Part shown: positions 42,157 through 50,928 of the stretch, piece by piece | Layout of the letters: each line of letters starts with the position of its first letter | Position numbering within the stretch: the first letter of the stretch is position 1 | Assembly (NCBI RefSeq): GCF_030269325.1 | Contig: NZ_BSTD01000003.1 | Location: 434,001-498,000 of the forward strand | Length of the DNA stretch: 64,000 nt | Source: Amycolatopsis sp. NBRC 101858 | Lineage (GTDB): Bacteria; Actinomycetota; Actinomycetes; Mycobacteriales; Pseudonocardiaceae | Direction of reading: 5' to 3' | The notes under the pieces: model-generated | Database searches by the model: none | Seen by the model: the letters and a program-made list of their open reading frames with translations, nothing else | What the model was told of the DNA's origin: nothing | Made by a program: the position numbers and the translations under genes

Positions 42157-43655
42157 GCGTCACCACCGTTCGAGCGATTCTCGGAGTTGTCGGTTTCCCG
42201 GGGTTCGAGCAGAGCTTCGGCGACCCGCCAGAGGCCGGCGGCCTTGGAGGCCTTGACCAGCACCACGTCCCCGGGACGGAGCTGATCATGCAACAGGGCG
42301 ATCGCGGCGCCGACGTCGGGTACCAGAGCCGATTCCTCGCCCCAGGAGCCTTCCTGGAACGCGCCCTGGTGCATGGCCGCCGCCTCAGGACCGATCACGA
42401 CGAGCTTGGCGATGTTGAGCCGGACGACCAGGCGGCCGATCTCGTCGTGGGCGGTGACCGCGTCCGCGCCGAGCTCGCCCATCACGCCGAGCACGGCCCA
42501 GGACCGGCGGCCGCTCTCCCGCGTCATCGCCGCGAGCGCCTTCAGGCCGGCCCGCATGGACTCGGGGTTGGCGTTGAAGGAGTCGTTGAGGATCGTGACG
42601 CCGTCTTCGCGGGTGACGACCTCCATGCGCCGCGCCGAGCGCCGTTCGAGGCTCGAGAGGCGCGTGGCGATCTCCGCCGGCGTCGCACCCAGCTCCAGCG
42701 CGACCGCCGCGGCGGACAGCGCGTTGCCGACGTGGTGCTCGCCGTGCAGCGGCAGCTTCACGTCGGCCTCGCCGGCCGGCGTGACCAGCCGGAAGGAGGC
42801 GCGGGCTTCGTCGTCGAGGGTGATGTTCTCCGCGCGGATCTGCGCCGAGGCGCTTTCGCCGACGAACACGACACGGGCCTTCGTGCGGCTCGCCATGGCC
42901 GCGACCAGCGGGTCGTCGAGGTTGAGCACCGCGACGCCGTCTTCGGGCAGGGCCTCGACCAGCTCACCCTTGGTTTTCGCGATGCCTTCGCGCGAGCCGA
43001 ACTCGCCGACGTGCGCGGAGCCGACGTTGAGCACCACGCCGATCCGCGGCGGGGCGATCTCGGCGAGGTGGGCGATGTGCCCCGGCCCGCGCGCGGACAG
43101 CTCCAGCACCAGGTGCCGGGTGCTCGCGTCGGCCCGCAGGGCGGTCCACGGGTGACCCAGCTCGTTGTTGAACGACCCGGGCGGCGCGACCGTCGGGCCG
43201 AGCGGCTCGAGCAGCTGCGCGATGACGTCCTTCGTCGACGTCTTGCCGGACGAGCCGGTGACGCCGACGACGGTCAGGTTCCCCTCGGCCAGGCGCTGCA
43301 CGACGAACCGGGCGAGCTTGGCCAGCGCGGCCAGCACCGCGGCGCCGGAGCCGTCCTGGTCGCCGGTCAGCGCGACCGACCGTTCGTGGGCCTCGCCCGG
43401 CGCAAGCGGTGGGACGACGATGGCGGGCGCGTCGACCTCACGGGCGGCCACCACGGCGACGGCGCCGGCTTCGACGGCCTGCGCGGCGAAGTCGTGGCCG
43501 TCGACCTTCTCCCCCGGCAGGGCGACGAACAGGCCGCCGGGCGTGAGCTGCCGGGTGTCGAACTCCACGCTGCCGGTCACCTGCGCGCCCGGGTCGGCGC
43601 GGTGCAGCCGGCCGCCGACGACGTCGGCGATCTCGGCCAGGCTGAGCACGATCAC
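42153..43655 (-). CDS. murF: UDP-N-acetylmuramoyl-tripeptide--D-alanyl-D-alanine ligase
   Basis: 500 residues. Adds D-Ala-D-Ala to complete the pentapeptide. SVEFDTRQLTPGGLFVALPG in the N-terminal domain, P-loop VVGVTGSSGKTSTKDVIAQLL, VLNVGSAHVGEFGSREGIAKTKGEL, and NDSFNANPESMRAGL. GTG 43655 overlaps the murE stop (GTGA). Standard order murE-murF-mraY-murD. Confidence 0.97.
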   Translation of the reverse strand: MIVLSLAEIADVVGGRLHRADPGAQVTGSVEFDTRQLTPGGLFVALPGEKVDGHDFAAQAVEAGAVAVVAAREVDAPAIVVPPLAPGEAHERSVALTGDQDGSGAAVLAALAKLARFVVQRLAEGNLTVVGVTGSSGKTSTKDVIAQLLEPLGPTVAPPGSFNNELGHPWTALRADASTRHLVLELSARGPGHIAHLAEIAPPRIGVVLNVGSAHVGEFGSREGIAKTKGELVEALPEDGVAVLNLDDPLVAAMASRTKARVVFVGESASAQIRAENITLDDEARASFRLVTPAGEADVKLPLHGEHHVGNALSAAAVALELGATPAEIATRLSSLERRSARRMEVVTREDGVTILNDSFNANPESMRAGLKALAAMTRESGRRSWAVLGVMGELGADAVTAHDEIGRLVVRLNIAKLVVIGPEAAAMHQGAFQEGSWGEESALVPDVGAAIALLHDQLRPGDVVLVKASKAAGLWRVAEALLEPRETDNSENRSNGGDA

Positions 43656-45238
43656 ACACTCACCTCGAGTTTGTTGCGGATGGCCGCGGCCAGCTCGTCG
43701 CGGTCGGAGAACGGGTGCACGACGCCGCCGGCCTCCTGGCCGGTCTCGTGCCCCTTGCCGGCGATGAAGACGATGTCACCCGGCCCGGCGAGCGCGACGG
43801 CGTGCGCGATGGCTTCGCGGCGGTCGCCGATCTCGACGATCTCGCCACCCTCGGCGGGCCCGACGGCGCGGGCGCCGGCGAGCATCGCGGCACGGATCGC
43901 CGCGGGGTCTTCGGAGCGCGGGTTGTCGTCGGTGACGATCAGGACGTCGCTGCGGCGGGCCGCCGCCTCGCCCATCATCGGGCGCTTGGCGGTGTCGCGG
44001 TCGCCGCCGCAGCCGAGCACGGTGATGATCCGGCCCTCGGCGCGGGCCCGCAGCGCGTCCAGGCCCTGCGCGACCGCGGCCGGCTTGTGGGCGTAGTCGA
44101 CGACGGCGGTGAACTCCTGGCCGACGTGCACGCGCTCCATCCGGCCCGGCACCTGCACCTGGGCCAGCCCGGCGACGATGTGCTCCAGGCTCACGCCCGC
44201 GGTGCTCAGGATCGCGGCGGCCAGCACGGCGTTGGCGACGTTGAACTCGCCGGGCAGCGGGATCCGGGCGGGCGCGCTGACGCCGTCCGGGCCGTGCAGG
44301 GTGAAGGTCTGCTCGCCGTGCGGGGTGGCCTCGAGGTCGGTGGCCTTCCACGCCGCGTCCGTGCCGGGGTCGGTGGTGACCGTGACCGTCTGCGGCGTGA
44401 GCAGCGCCTGGCCCCAGGCGCTGTCGACCACGACGACCTCGGTGGTCGAGCGGCCGTCGAACAGCAGCGACTTCGCGGCGAAGTACTCCTGCATGTCCTT
44501 GTGGAAGTCCAGGTGGTCCTGGGAGAGGTTGGTGAACGCGCCGACGGCGAACCGGGTGCCGTTGGCCCGGCCCAGCGCGAGCGCGTGGCTGGAGACCTCC
44601 ATCGGCACGTGCGTGACGCCGCGCTCCAGCATGACCGCGAGCAGGGCCTGCAGGTCCGGCGCCTCGGGCGTGGTGAACCCGCTGACCAGGCGCTCGCCGG
44701 CGATCCGGGTCTCGACGGTGCCGATCAGGCCGGTGGTCAGGCCGGCCGCCTGCAGGCCGGCGTCGACCAGGTAGGACGTGGTGGTCTTGCCCGAGGTCCC
44801 GGTGACGCCGAGGACGGCGAGCCGAAGCGACGGCTCGCCGTAGATCCAGGCGGCGATCTCGCCGAGGGCGGCGCGCGGGTCGGCGTGCACGAGGATCGGG
44901 ACGCCGGCGTCGCGCAGCGCGGGGCGCTCGGCCCCGTCGGCGTCGGTGAGGACCGCGACGGCGCCCGCGGCGATCGCCTGGTCGCTGAAGTCGGCACCGT
45001 GGGCCCGGGCGCCGGGCAGGGCGGCGAAGAGGTCGCCGGGCAGCACGTGCTGCGCGCGCAGGGTGGTGCCGGTGACGGTGAGCTCGGCGGCGTCGGGCCG
45101 GTCGGCGATCAGCCGCGCGTCCGCCCTGGCGAGGAGGGTCGCCAGCGGGACCGGGTCGATGCGCGCCGGGCGCGGCGGCGCGGGGACCGCTTTCACCGGG
45201 CTTTCCGGCACCTGGGAACTGGACGATGACACGGACAC
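43652..45238 (-). CDS. murE: UDP-MurNAc-tripeptide synthetase (meso-DAP adding)
   Basis: 528 residues. P-loop VLGVTGTSGKTTTSYLV, TNLSQDHLDFHKDMQEYFAAKSLLF, and the DNPR motif (TDDNPRSEDPAAIR), which marks enzymes adding meso-diaminopimelate rather than lysine. The start is uncertain: GTG 45238 or the nearby in-frame GTG 45232 give a short N-terminus; a GTG at 45277 would add 13 residues. None has a clear ribosome site. A terminator lies between ftsI and murE, so murE needs a promoter in the roughly 150-bp interval. Confidence 0.95.
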   Translation of the reverse strand: MSVSSSSSQVPESPVKAVPAPPRPARIDPVPLATLLARADARLIADRPDAAELTVTGTTLRAQHVLPGDLFAALPGARAHGADFSDQAIAAGAVAVLTDADGAERPALRDAGVPILVHADPRAALGEIAAWIYGEPSLRLAVLGVTGTSGKTTTSYLVDAGLQAAGLTTGLIGTVETRIAGERLVSGFTTPEAPDLQALLAVMLERGVTHVPMEVSSHALALGRANGTRFAVGAFTNLSQDHLDFHKDMQEYFAAKSLLFDGRSTTEVVVVDSAWGQALLTPQTVTVTTDPGTDAAWKATDLEATPHGEQTFTLHGPDGVSAPARIPLPGEFNVANAVLAAAILSTAGVSLEHIVAGLAQVQVPGRMERVHVGQEFTAVVDYAHKPAAVAQGLDALRARAEGRIITVLGCGGDRDTAKRPMMGEAAARRSDVLIVTDDNPRSEDPAAIRAAMLAGARAVGPAEGGEIVEIGDRREAIAHAVALAGPGDIVFIAGKGHETGQEAGGVVHPFSDRDELAAAIRNKLEVSV

Positions 45239-45387
45239 GGCCAAGAGGCTACCGGCGGGCGTTCCGGGGGCCCGCACGCGGTACGGCGATTGCGCGCGGC
45301 TGAGGCAGATGTGCTAGACGGCGGCCCGCACCCCGTTGCGCCGCAAGGCTTTCCCGGACGCTTCGGACCGATGTGGACGCTGGACGC

Positions 45388-45424
45388 GTGAAAGCCCCCT
45401 CACGCAGGTGAGGGGGCCTTCACG
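45388..45424 (-). terminator. Terminator hairpin between ftsI and murE
   Basis: GCCCCCTCAC and GTGAGGGGGC (45394-45403, 45408-45417) form a perfect stem with a 4-nt loop; TGAAA and TTCA extend it weakly. It is 8 bp after the ftsI stop codon (45433) in the direction of transcription. Confidence 0.8.
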
Positions 45425-45432
45425 GACTGTGC

Positions 45433-47355
45433 CTACTGCACGATGAGCGGGACCTCCGGCGACGGCCCGTCCGACAGCGGGATCTGGTACCGCTGCGTCA
45501 GGTACGACGCGATGCTGTGGAACAACGGTGCGGCGGAGTGCCCCACCGGCAGCGTCGTGTCCGGCGCGTCCAGCCGGATCCCGACGACGAACCGGGGGTG
45601 GTCCGCGGGCAGGATGCCGGCGAAGGTGATGTTGTAGAGGTGGTCGCTGTAGCCCTTGTTCCGCGGGTCGATCTGCTGGCCGGTGCCGGTCTTGCCGGAG
45701 ATCTGGTAGCCCTCGACCGCCGCCGTCGGCGCGGTGCCCTTCTGCAGGCCCTTGCCGTTCTGCGCGACCGCGCGCATCATGTCGCGCACCGTCTTCGCCG
45801 TCTGCGGGCCGACCACCTGGACCGACTTCGGCGCCGGCTCGGGCACCGTCGTGCCGTCCGGGTTCACCTTCGCCTTGACGATCCGGGGTTCGACGCGCAC
45901 GCCGTCGTTCGCGATCGTCTGGTACAGCCCGGCCATCTGCAGCACGGTCATCGACAGGCCCTGCCCGATCGGCAGGTTGCCGAAGGTGGTCGCCGACCAC
46001 TGGCTGCGCGCCGGCACGACCCCCGCGCTCTCGCCGGGCAGGCCGACGCCGGTGCGCTGGCCGAGGCCGAACTTCTTGAGCAGGTCCGCGTAGCGCTCCT
46101 CGCCGATCTTCTGCGCCAGCAGCAGCGTGCCGATGTTCGACGACTTGGCGAAGATCCCGGCGGTGGTGAACGTCTGCGTTCCGTGCGTCCAGGCGTCGTG
46201 CACGGTCTTGTCGGCGACCTGCAGCAGGCCGGGCACCTGGATGGTCGATTCCGGCGTCGCGATGCCGTAGTCGATCGCCCCGGTGGCGGTGACGATCTTG
46301 TTGACCGACCCCGGTTCGAACGGCGTGGTGACCGCGGGGTTGGCCAGGTCCTCGCTCGTCCACGTCGACTGGTCGTTGGGGTCGAACGAGGTGTTGTTGG
46401 CCAGCGCGTAGACCTCGCTGGTCTTGGCGTCCAGGACGACCGCCTGGCCGCCCTTGGCGTGCGACTGCTGGACGTAGTCCGCGAGCTGGCGCTGCACCTC
46501 GTACTGCAGGTCGGAGTCGATGGTCAGCTCGAGGTCCGACCCCGGCACGGCGGCCTGCAGGTCGCGCTCGGTGCCCGGGATGACGACGTTGTCGCTGCCG
46601 TTCTTGGTGTTGACCAGCATCCGGCCCGGCGTGCCCGCCAGGTCGTTGTCGCGGAGCTGCTCCAGCCCGACCAGGCCGTGCAGGTTGTGCTTGGACACGT
46701 CCGGGTCGTCGGAGCGCCAGTTCGCGGCACCCACGATGTTGGACGCCAGGCTGCCGCCCGGGTACTCCCGCAGCGCGCGCTTCTCGACGCCGATCCACGC
46801 GAAGTTCTTCACGATGTCGGCGGCGACCGACGGCTCGACGTTGTGCTCGAGGTAGGTGAAGGACGCCTGCTTGTGGAACAGGTCGAGCAGCTGCTGCTCG
46901 GTCAGCTGGTTCGGCACCTTGGCGGCGATGTACTTCGCGGCCGCGGCGGTCTCGGCGTCGAACGTCTTCTTCGTGCCGGGGTTCTTCGCGGCGAAGTCGT
47001 CCATGTTCTTGTGCAGCGCCTTGAGGTTCACCGACAGCGAGCGCACCTCGACGCTGAACGCCAGCTTGGCGCCGTTGCGGTCCACAATGGACCCGCGCTG
47101 GGCGGGGATGTCGATGGTCTGGGCGCGCTGCCGCTCGGCCGCGGCCGAGAGCGCCCCGGCCTCGAACCACTGCACCTGCACCAGTTTCACGCCGGCCGCG
47201 AGCAGCATGGCGACCAGGATCAGGCGCACGGCGGAGAACCGGCCGCGGTTGCCGCCGTTGCCCCGCCGCGCGGCCGCACTGCGCGTCCCGGCGGCGTAGG
47301 TCCGGCGAGCGCTGCCGGTGGTGCGCGCGCGGGACTGCCCCCGGCTCGAAGCCAT
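45433..47355 (-). CDS. ftsI: Septal transpeptidase FtsI (PBP3/PbpB)
   Basis: 640 residues. Cytoplasmic basic start, one membrane helix (AVRLILVAMLLAAGVKLVQ), the PBP dimer domain (RGSIVDRNGAKLAFSVEVRS) and transpeptidase domain with EPGSVNK (Ser about residue 350), SSN (FAKSSNIGTLLLAQ) and SGKTGTGQQ (about 551). Cross-links septal peptidoglycan with FtsW. The C-terminus ends shortly after the catalytic domain, with no PASTA repeat. ATG 47355 overlaps the ftsL-like stop (TGATG). Confidence 0.97.
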   Translation of the reverse strand: MASSRGQSRARTTGSARRTYAAGTRSAAARRGNGGNRGRFSAVRLILVAMLLAAGVKLVQVQWFEAGALSAAAERQRAQTIDIPAQRGSIVDRNGAKLAFSVEVRSLSVNLKALHKNMDDFAAKNPGTKKTFDAETAAAAKYIAAKVPNQLTEQQLLDLFHKQASFTYLEHNVEPSVAADIVKNFAWIGVEKRALREYPGGSLASNIVGAANWRSDDPDVSKHNLHGLVGLEQLRDNDLAGTPGRMLVNTKNGSDNVVIPGTERDLQAAVPGSDLELTIDSDLQYEVQRQLADYVQQSHAKGGQAVVLDAKTSEVYALANNTSFDPNDQSTWTSEDLANPAVTTPFEPGSVNKIVTATGAIDYGIATPESTIQVPGLLQVADKTVHDAWTHGTQTFTTAGIFAKSSNIGTLLLAQKIGEERYADLLKKFGLGQRTGVGLPGESAGVVPARSQWSATTFGNLPIGQGLSMTVLQMAGLYQTIANDGVRVEPRIVKAKVNPDGTTVPEPAPKSVQVVGPQTAKTVRDMMRAVAQNGKGLQKGTAPTAAVEGYQISGKTGTGQQIDPRNKGYSDHLYNITFAGILPADHPRFVVGIRLDAPDTTLPVGHSAAPLFHSIASYLTQRYQIPLSDGPSPEVPLIVQ

Positions 47356-48095
47356 CACTGGCCGCCGCCCGTGCCCGCGGGCGGCGCGGGCTGCTCGTCG
47401 GCGGGCACGGCGGGCTGGTCGCCCTCGATCGGCGCGCCCTGCTCCGACTGCGTGCCCGCGGCCGGCGCGGCGGGCGGCGCGACCGGCACCGCCGGCGTGT
47501 CCGCCTTGGCCTTCTTGGGCTCTCCGACGAGCGAGGTCTTCCCGTCCGGGCCCACGAGGATGCGCGCCGGGTCACCGCCCGGCACCATGCCCAGCTGCTG
47601 GGCCGCGGGGGCCAGCGACGCCGGCGACTCGGCCTTCGCGACTTCGCGCTGCAGCTGTTCCTTCGTCTCGGCCAGGTTCGAGTTGGTCGTGCGCAGCTGC
47701 TCGAGCCGGTAGGAGTCGGCGATCGCCTGCGTGGTCAGCCACAGCGTGGTCGCCACGCCGGCGGCCAGCAGCGCCATCATCAGCAGCACGAACGACGCCC
47801 GCGACTTCGGCAGCCGCAGCTTCAGCCGGACCGTGGACCCGCGAGCCGCGCCCGGCTCGGCGGTCTTCGGCGCGGGCCGCGGCTCGCGCTCCTTGAGCAG
47901 GTCGGCGCGCTGGGCGCGGCGGGCGTAGGCGCGCTCGGCCGCGGACGTGCGGCCTCGCGACGCGCGACGCGGCGCGGCCTTGCCCGGCTCGAGGGTCTGC
48001 GGTTCCGGCTCGGCGGTGGTCGAGGTGCGGGCGGCCTCGCTGCGGCCCCGCGTCGCCGGCGCGTTGCGGCGGCGGGACTTCGTGGGAGCGGTCAT
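47355..48095 (-). CDS. FtsL-like septum formation membrane protein (Rv2164c position)
   Basis: 246 residues. Long basic cytoplasmic region (about 1-98), one membrane helix (FVLLMMALLAAGVATTLWLTT), a short coiled coil (YRLEQLRTTNSNLAETKEQLQREVAKAESP) with a leucine-rich pattern, and a Pro/Ala-rich tail of about 60 residues. Topology, coiled coil and place between rsmH and ftsI identify the FtsL-equivalent that links FtsQ, FtsB and FtsW-FtsI. The sequence itself is poorly conserved. Its ATG overlaps the rsmH stop (ATGA). Confidence 0.85.
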   Translation of the reverse strand: MTAPTKSRRRNAPATRGRSEAARTSTTAEPEPQTLEPGKAAPRRASRGRTSAAERAYARRAQRADLLKEREPRPAPKTAEPGAARGSTVRLKLRLPKSRASFVLLMMALLAAGVATTLWLTTQAIADSYRLEQLRTTNSNLAETKEQLQREVAKAESPASLAPAAQQLGMVPGGDPARILVGPDGKTSLVGEPKKAKADTPAVPVAPPAAPAAGTQSEQGAPIEGDQPAVPADEQPAPPAGTGGGQ

Positions 48096-49045
48096 CGCGG
48101 CTCTCCGATCCTCTCTGCGGCCCGCAACCGCACCGAAGCGGCACGCGGGTTGTGTTCCGTCTCCTCTTCGCCGGCCTTCTCGGCGCCTCGCGTCAGGAGC
48201 TTCAGCTCCGGTCCGTGTCCCGGCAGCTCCACCGGAAGTCCTTCCGGGGTGCGGGACTTCGCGAGCTCGGCCAGCGCCTGCTTGACGAGCCGGTCTTCCA
48301 GCGACTGGTAGGACTCGACGACGATCCGCCCGCCCACGCCGAGCGCGCCCAGCGCGGCGGGCATGGCCCGGCGGAGCACCTCCAGCTCGCCGTTGACCTC
48401 GATCCGCAGCGCCTGGAACGTGCGCTTGGCCGGGTGCCCGCCGGTCCGCCTGCTGGCCGCCGGCACGGCGTCGTAGAGCAGTTCGACCAGGCGGCCGCTC
48501 ATCGTGAACGGCTCCTGTTCGCGGGCTTTCACGACGGCTTTGACGATCCGCTGCGCGAACCGTTCCTCGCCGAAGTCCCGCAGGATCCGGATCAGCTCAC
48601 CGGGCGCGTAGGTGTTGAGGACGTCGGCGGCGGTGAACCCGGTGGTCGGGTCCATCCGCATGTCGAGCGGCGCGTCCTTCGAGTAGGCGAAGCCGCGCTC
48701 GGCGCGGTCCAGCTGCATCGACGAGACGCCGAGGTCGAACAGGATGCCGTCGGCCTTGGCGATCTTCAGCCCGGCGAGGGCTTCGGGGAGTCCGTCGTAG
48801 ACGGTGTGCACGAGGTCGACGCGGTCGCCGTGGCGCGCGAGGCGCTCGCCGGACTTCTCCAGCGCGGCGGGGTCGCGGTCCAGCGCGACGAGGCGCAGCC
48901 GCGGGAAGGCTTCGAGGAGGGCGTCGGAGTGCCCGCCGAGGCCGACGGTCGCGTCCACGAGGACGCCGTCGCGGTCGGCGAACACGGGAGTGAACAGTTC
49001 GACGATCCGGTCGAGCAGTACCGGGACGTGCTCGGGTGCCGTCAT
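48092..49045 (-). CDS. rsmH: 16S rRNA (cytosine1402-N4)-methyltransferase
   Basis: 317 residues. SAM-dependent MTase. HVPVLLDRIVELF start, DATVGLGGHSDALLEAFP (SAM site), ILFDLGVSSMQLDRAERGFAYSKDAPLDMRMD, and VNGELEVLRRAMPAAL. Methylates C1402 in the ribosomal decoding site. ATG 49045 fits the family N-terminus. It is 213 bp after mraZ, and that interval may hold a further regulatory element. Confidence 0.97.
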   Translation of the reverse strand: MTAPEHVPVLLDRIVELFTPVFADRDGVLVDATVGLGGHSDALLEAFPRLRLVALDRDPAALEKSGERLARHGDRVDLVHTVYDGLPEALAGLKIAKADGILFDLGVSSMQLDRAERGFAYSKDAPLDMRMDPTTGFTAADVLNTYAPGELIRILRDFGEERFAQRIVKAVVKAREQEPFTMSGRLVELLYDAVPAASRRTGGHPAKRTFQALRIEVNGELEVLRRAMPAALGALGVGGRIVVESYQSLEDRLVKQALAELAKSRTPEGLPVELPGHGPELKLLTRGAEKAGEEETEHNPRAASVRLRAAERIGEPR

Positions 49046-49258
49046 GTTCCCCTCCCCCTTTCTCGCCTGGGCGGCCCGGGGGAAATATGGCGGATGCCGT
49101 CAGGTCCCTGTCCGCCCGCTGCCGACCTGGTACCGGGGAAGGTGCACCAGGGCTGTTGAGCGGACAGAGGCCTCACGGCATCCGGGTGGACGTCTCCCGT
49201 CGGTGCGGGCGGCGAACCTGTCGTCCCCCGACGACGAAGGTGCACCGCGACCGCACGC

Positions 49259-49690
49259 CTAGAAGACGCCCGGCAGTACTTCCTCTCGAGCCTTCGCGTA
49301 GCTGTCTTCGTGTTCTTCCAGGTAGCCCTGCCACGCTTGGGCGTCCCAGATCTCGAGCCTGGTGATCGCCCCGATCACCACGCAGTCCTTGCTGAGCCCC
49401 GCGTAGCGGCGGAGCTCGGGCGCGACGGTGATGCGCCCCTGGCCGTCCGGTCGTTGCTCGTCCGTGCCCGCGAACAGGTAACGCTGGTAGGCCCGAACCG
49501 CCTCGTTGGTGAACGGGGCCTCGGCGACCTTGCGCGCCATCTGCTCGAACTCGGCGCGGGGGAAGACGAAGAGGCAGTGATCCTGCCCCTTGGTGACCAT
49601 CAGCCCACCCGCCAAGGCGTCACGGAACTTCGCGGGCAGCGCGAGCCGCCCTTTGTCGTCCAGCTTCGGGGTGTGGGTGCCGAGGAACAC
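49259..49690 (-). CDS. mraZ: Transcriptional regulator MraZ
   Basis: 143 residues with two AbrB-like SpoVT modules: FLGTHTPKLDDKGRLALPAKFRDAL (about 2-26) and EQRPDGQGRITVAPELRRYAGL (about 77-98), each with the DxxGR motif. It binds phased direct repeats upstream of its own gene and controls the dcw operon. GTG 49690 gives the 143-residue length usual in actinobacteria (equal to the M. tuberculosis protein from memory) and is preceded by GGAGG; an in-frame GTG at 49699 is an alternative. Confidence 0.96.
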   Translation of the reverse strand: MFLGTHTPKLDDKGRLALPAKFRDALAGGLMVTKGQDHCLFVFPRAEFEQMARKVAEAPFTNEAVRAYQRYLFAGTDEQRPDGQGRITVAPELRRYAGLSKDCVVIGAITRLEIWDAQAWQGYLEEHEDSYAKAREEVLPGVF

Positions 49691-49755
49691 GGCCTCCACC
49701 TCCCTACCGAACCAGGCGGTGAACCACCTCGAACGGCTACGGGGCTTCCCTTCCG

Positions 49756-49797
49756 CCCCACTGGCCACCACCGTACCCCACTTTTCACCACAGTCAA
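49756..49797 (-). promoter_or_regulatory. mraZ promoter with four phased MraZ-box repeats
   Basis: Minus strand: TTGACT (49797-49792), 16 bp, TACGGT (49775-49770). GTGGTG (49791), GTGGGG (49781), GTGGTG (49771) and GTGGGG (49761) begin exactly 10 bp apart. MraZ is known to bind TGGG-type direct repeats with 10-bp spacing, so this should be the autoregulatory operator. The repeats overlap the promoter, hence repression. Confidence 0.85.
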
Positions 49798-49799
49798 CG

Positions 49800-50056
49800 C
49801 GTGAAACCGGCGACTCACTCCGTCGTGTGCTTTGTTTGCGCAGGTCAGCAGGGTGGGGGTCGGTGGGGGGTGCGGTGGGGGACGGTGGCCAAGATCCCCC
49901 GTGCCGGGGTCCCGAGCAACCTCAGCTGTACCCCATGCGTCCGCATAACGGCCGCGAAAGGACCCAAGGGCCGTTCCGTGGGGCCGAGTGGGGGCCCGGG
50001 GTGGGTCCGGGTGGGGAACGCCGTGGGGCCCGGTGGGGACACCGTCGTGACGGAAC
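49800..50056. other. Non-coding region upstream of mraZ with GTGGGG-rich tracts
   Basis: No supported gene. The stretch is rich in GTGGGG/GGTGGGG on the plus strand (49848-49886 and 49978-50040), mirrored by CCCCAC on the other strand. Short hairpins are possible around 49955-49980 (ACGGCC / GGGCCGT). It links the mraZ promoter to the 21-bp repeats. Nothing else is recognised. Confidence 0.5.
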
Positions 50057-50181
50057 GGTCGACACGCGTGATCCAGAGGTCGACACGCGTGATCCGAGGG
50101 TCGACACGGCACCGGCAGGGCGTGTCGACCCTTCAGTCACGCGAGTCGGCTCTTCAGTCACGCGAGTCGACCCTTCAATCA
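50057..50181. repeat. 21-bp repeat array, forward then inverted
   Basis: Forward units begin at 50057, 50078 and 50099 (core GGTCGACACGCGTGATCC); inverted units at about 50121, 50140 and 50161 (core CGCGAGTCGACCCTTCA). Spacing is 21 bp, except around the switch of orientation. The array ends 22 bp from the EspG-like stop codon (50203). Same layout as at 12,011-12,136 with a different outer sequence but the shared GGGTCG core. Confidence 0.85.
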
Positions 50182-50202
50182 CGCGCGTGCTGCCCCGGGT
50201 GG

Positions 50203-50928
50203 TCAGTCCTCGGGGGTGAGGAGCGCTGCGACGCGGGCGGCGAGCCGGGTGCTGTCGACCGGGGTCACGTTCACCCACTCCTGCCCACCGCGGCCCGCGC
50301 TCTTCGTCGCGCAGTACGCGCCGACGTCCGTGTCGAACCACGTCAGCCCGCCCACCCGCGCAACCCGGCCCGACGCCGTCCGCCGGCTCACGCTGAACTG
50401 TCCCGCCGCGTACACCGGCCGGGCCTGGATCGCCAGGACCTCCTGCTGCTGGGCCGACGTCGACCGCGAGTCGGATGGCGAACCCGAAAGCGCCGACGCC
50501 GCCAGGTTGATCCCGTAGCCGGGCCCCGGCGACAGCTCCGGCAAGACGTCGACGAGCGCCGTGCAGAGCTCGCTCGAGCTGATCGAGTCCAGGCCGATCG
50601 TCTGCTCCGGCTGGGTCGCCAGCACGCCCCGGCTGCCGCGGGTCGCCGTCACCGCGCGGAACGGCGCCGCCGCCGTCATGTCCGCCAGCGCTTCGCACGC
50701 CACGAACACCTCGCCGCCCGCCAGGAGGTCCAGGCGCGAGGCCAGCGCCGGTGCCAGCGCGCCGTCGTACAGACCGCGCTCGGCGAGGTTCTCGTACACC
50801 TTCTTCCGCACCTCGGCGCGTTCCTCGTCGGTCCCGCCGACGCTGCGCACGGTCAGCGGTTCCGGTGGCCGGTCGTGGCCGAGGTCGGTCCAGAGGATGT
50901 CGAACGCCGACGCGGAGACGCGGATCAA
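50203..50928 (-). CDS. ESX secretion-associated protein EspG-like
   Basis: 241 residues. Starts LIRVSASAFDILWTDLGHDRPPEPLTV and ends GGLTWFDTDVGAYCATKSA, VNVTPVDSTRLAARVAALL. This matches the EspG/ESAG chaperone family, which binds PE-PPE type substrates in the cytosol before type VII export. TTG at 50928 overlaps the PPE-like stop (TTGA). Its position after a PPE-like gene supports the chaperone role. No ESX ATPase or membrane gene is in the window. Confidence 0.8.
   Translation of the reverse strand: MIRVSASAFDILWTDLGHDRPPEPLTVRSVGGTDEERAEVRKKVYENLAERGLYDGALAPALASRLDLLAGGEVFVACEALADMTAAAPFRAVTATRGSRGVLATQPEQTIGLDSISSSELCTALVDVLPELSPGPGYGINLAASALSGSPSDSRSTSAQQQEVLAIQARPVYAAGQFSVSRRTASGRVARVGGLTWFDTDVGAYCATKSAGRGGQEWVNVTPVDSTRLAARVAALLTPED

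Noticed and set aside
49139..49249. Two copies of GAAGGTGCACC between mraZ and rsmH as an operator pair
   Set aside because: Short, about 100 bp apart and not placed at a recognisable promoter; may be chance in GC-rich DNA.
50057..50181. Origin of replication or attachment site
   Set aside because: No DnaA-box pattern (TTATCCACA-like), no integrase and no tRNA nearby; tandem 21-bp units explain the sequence.
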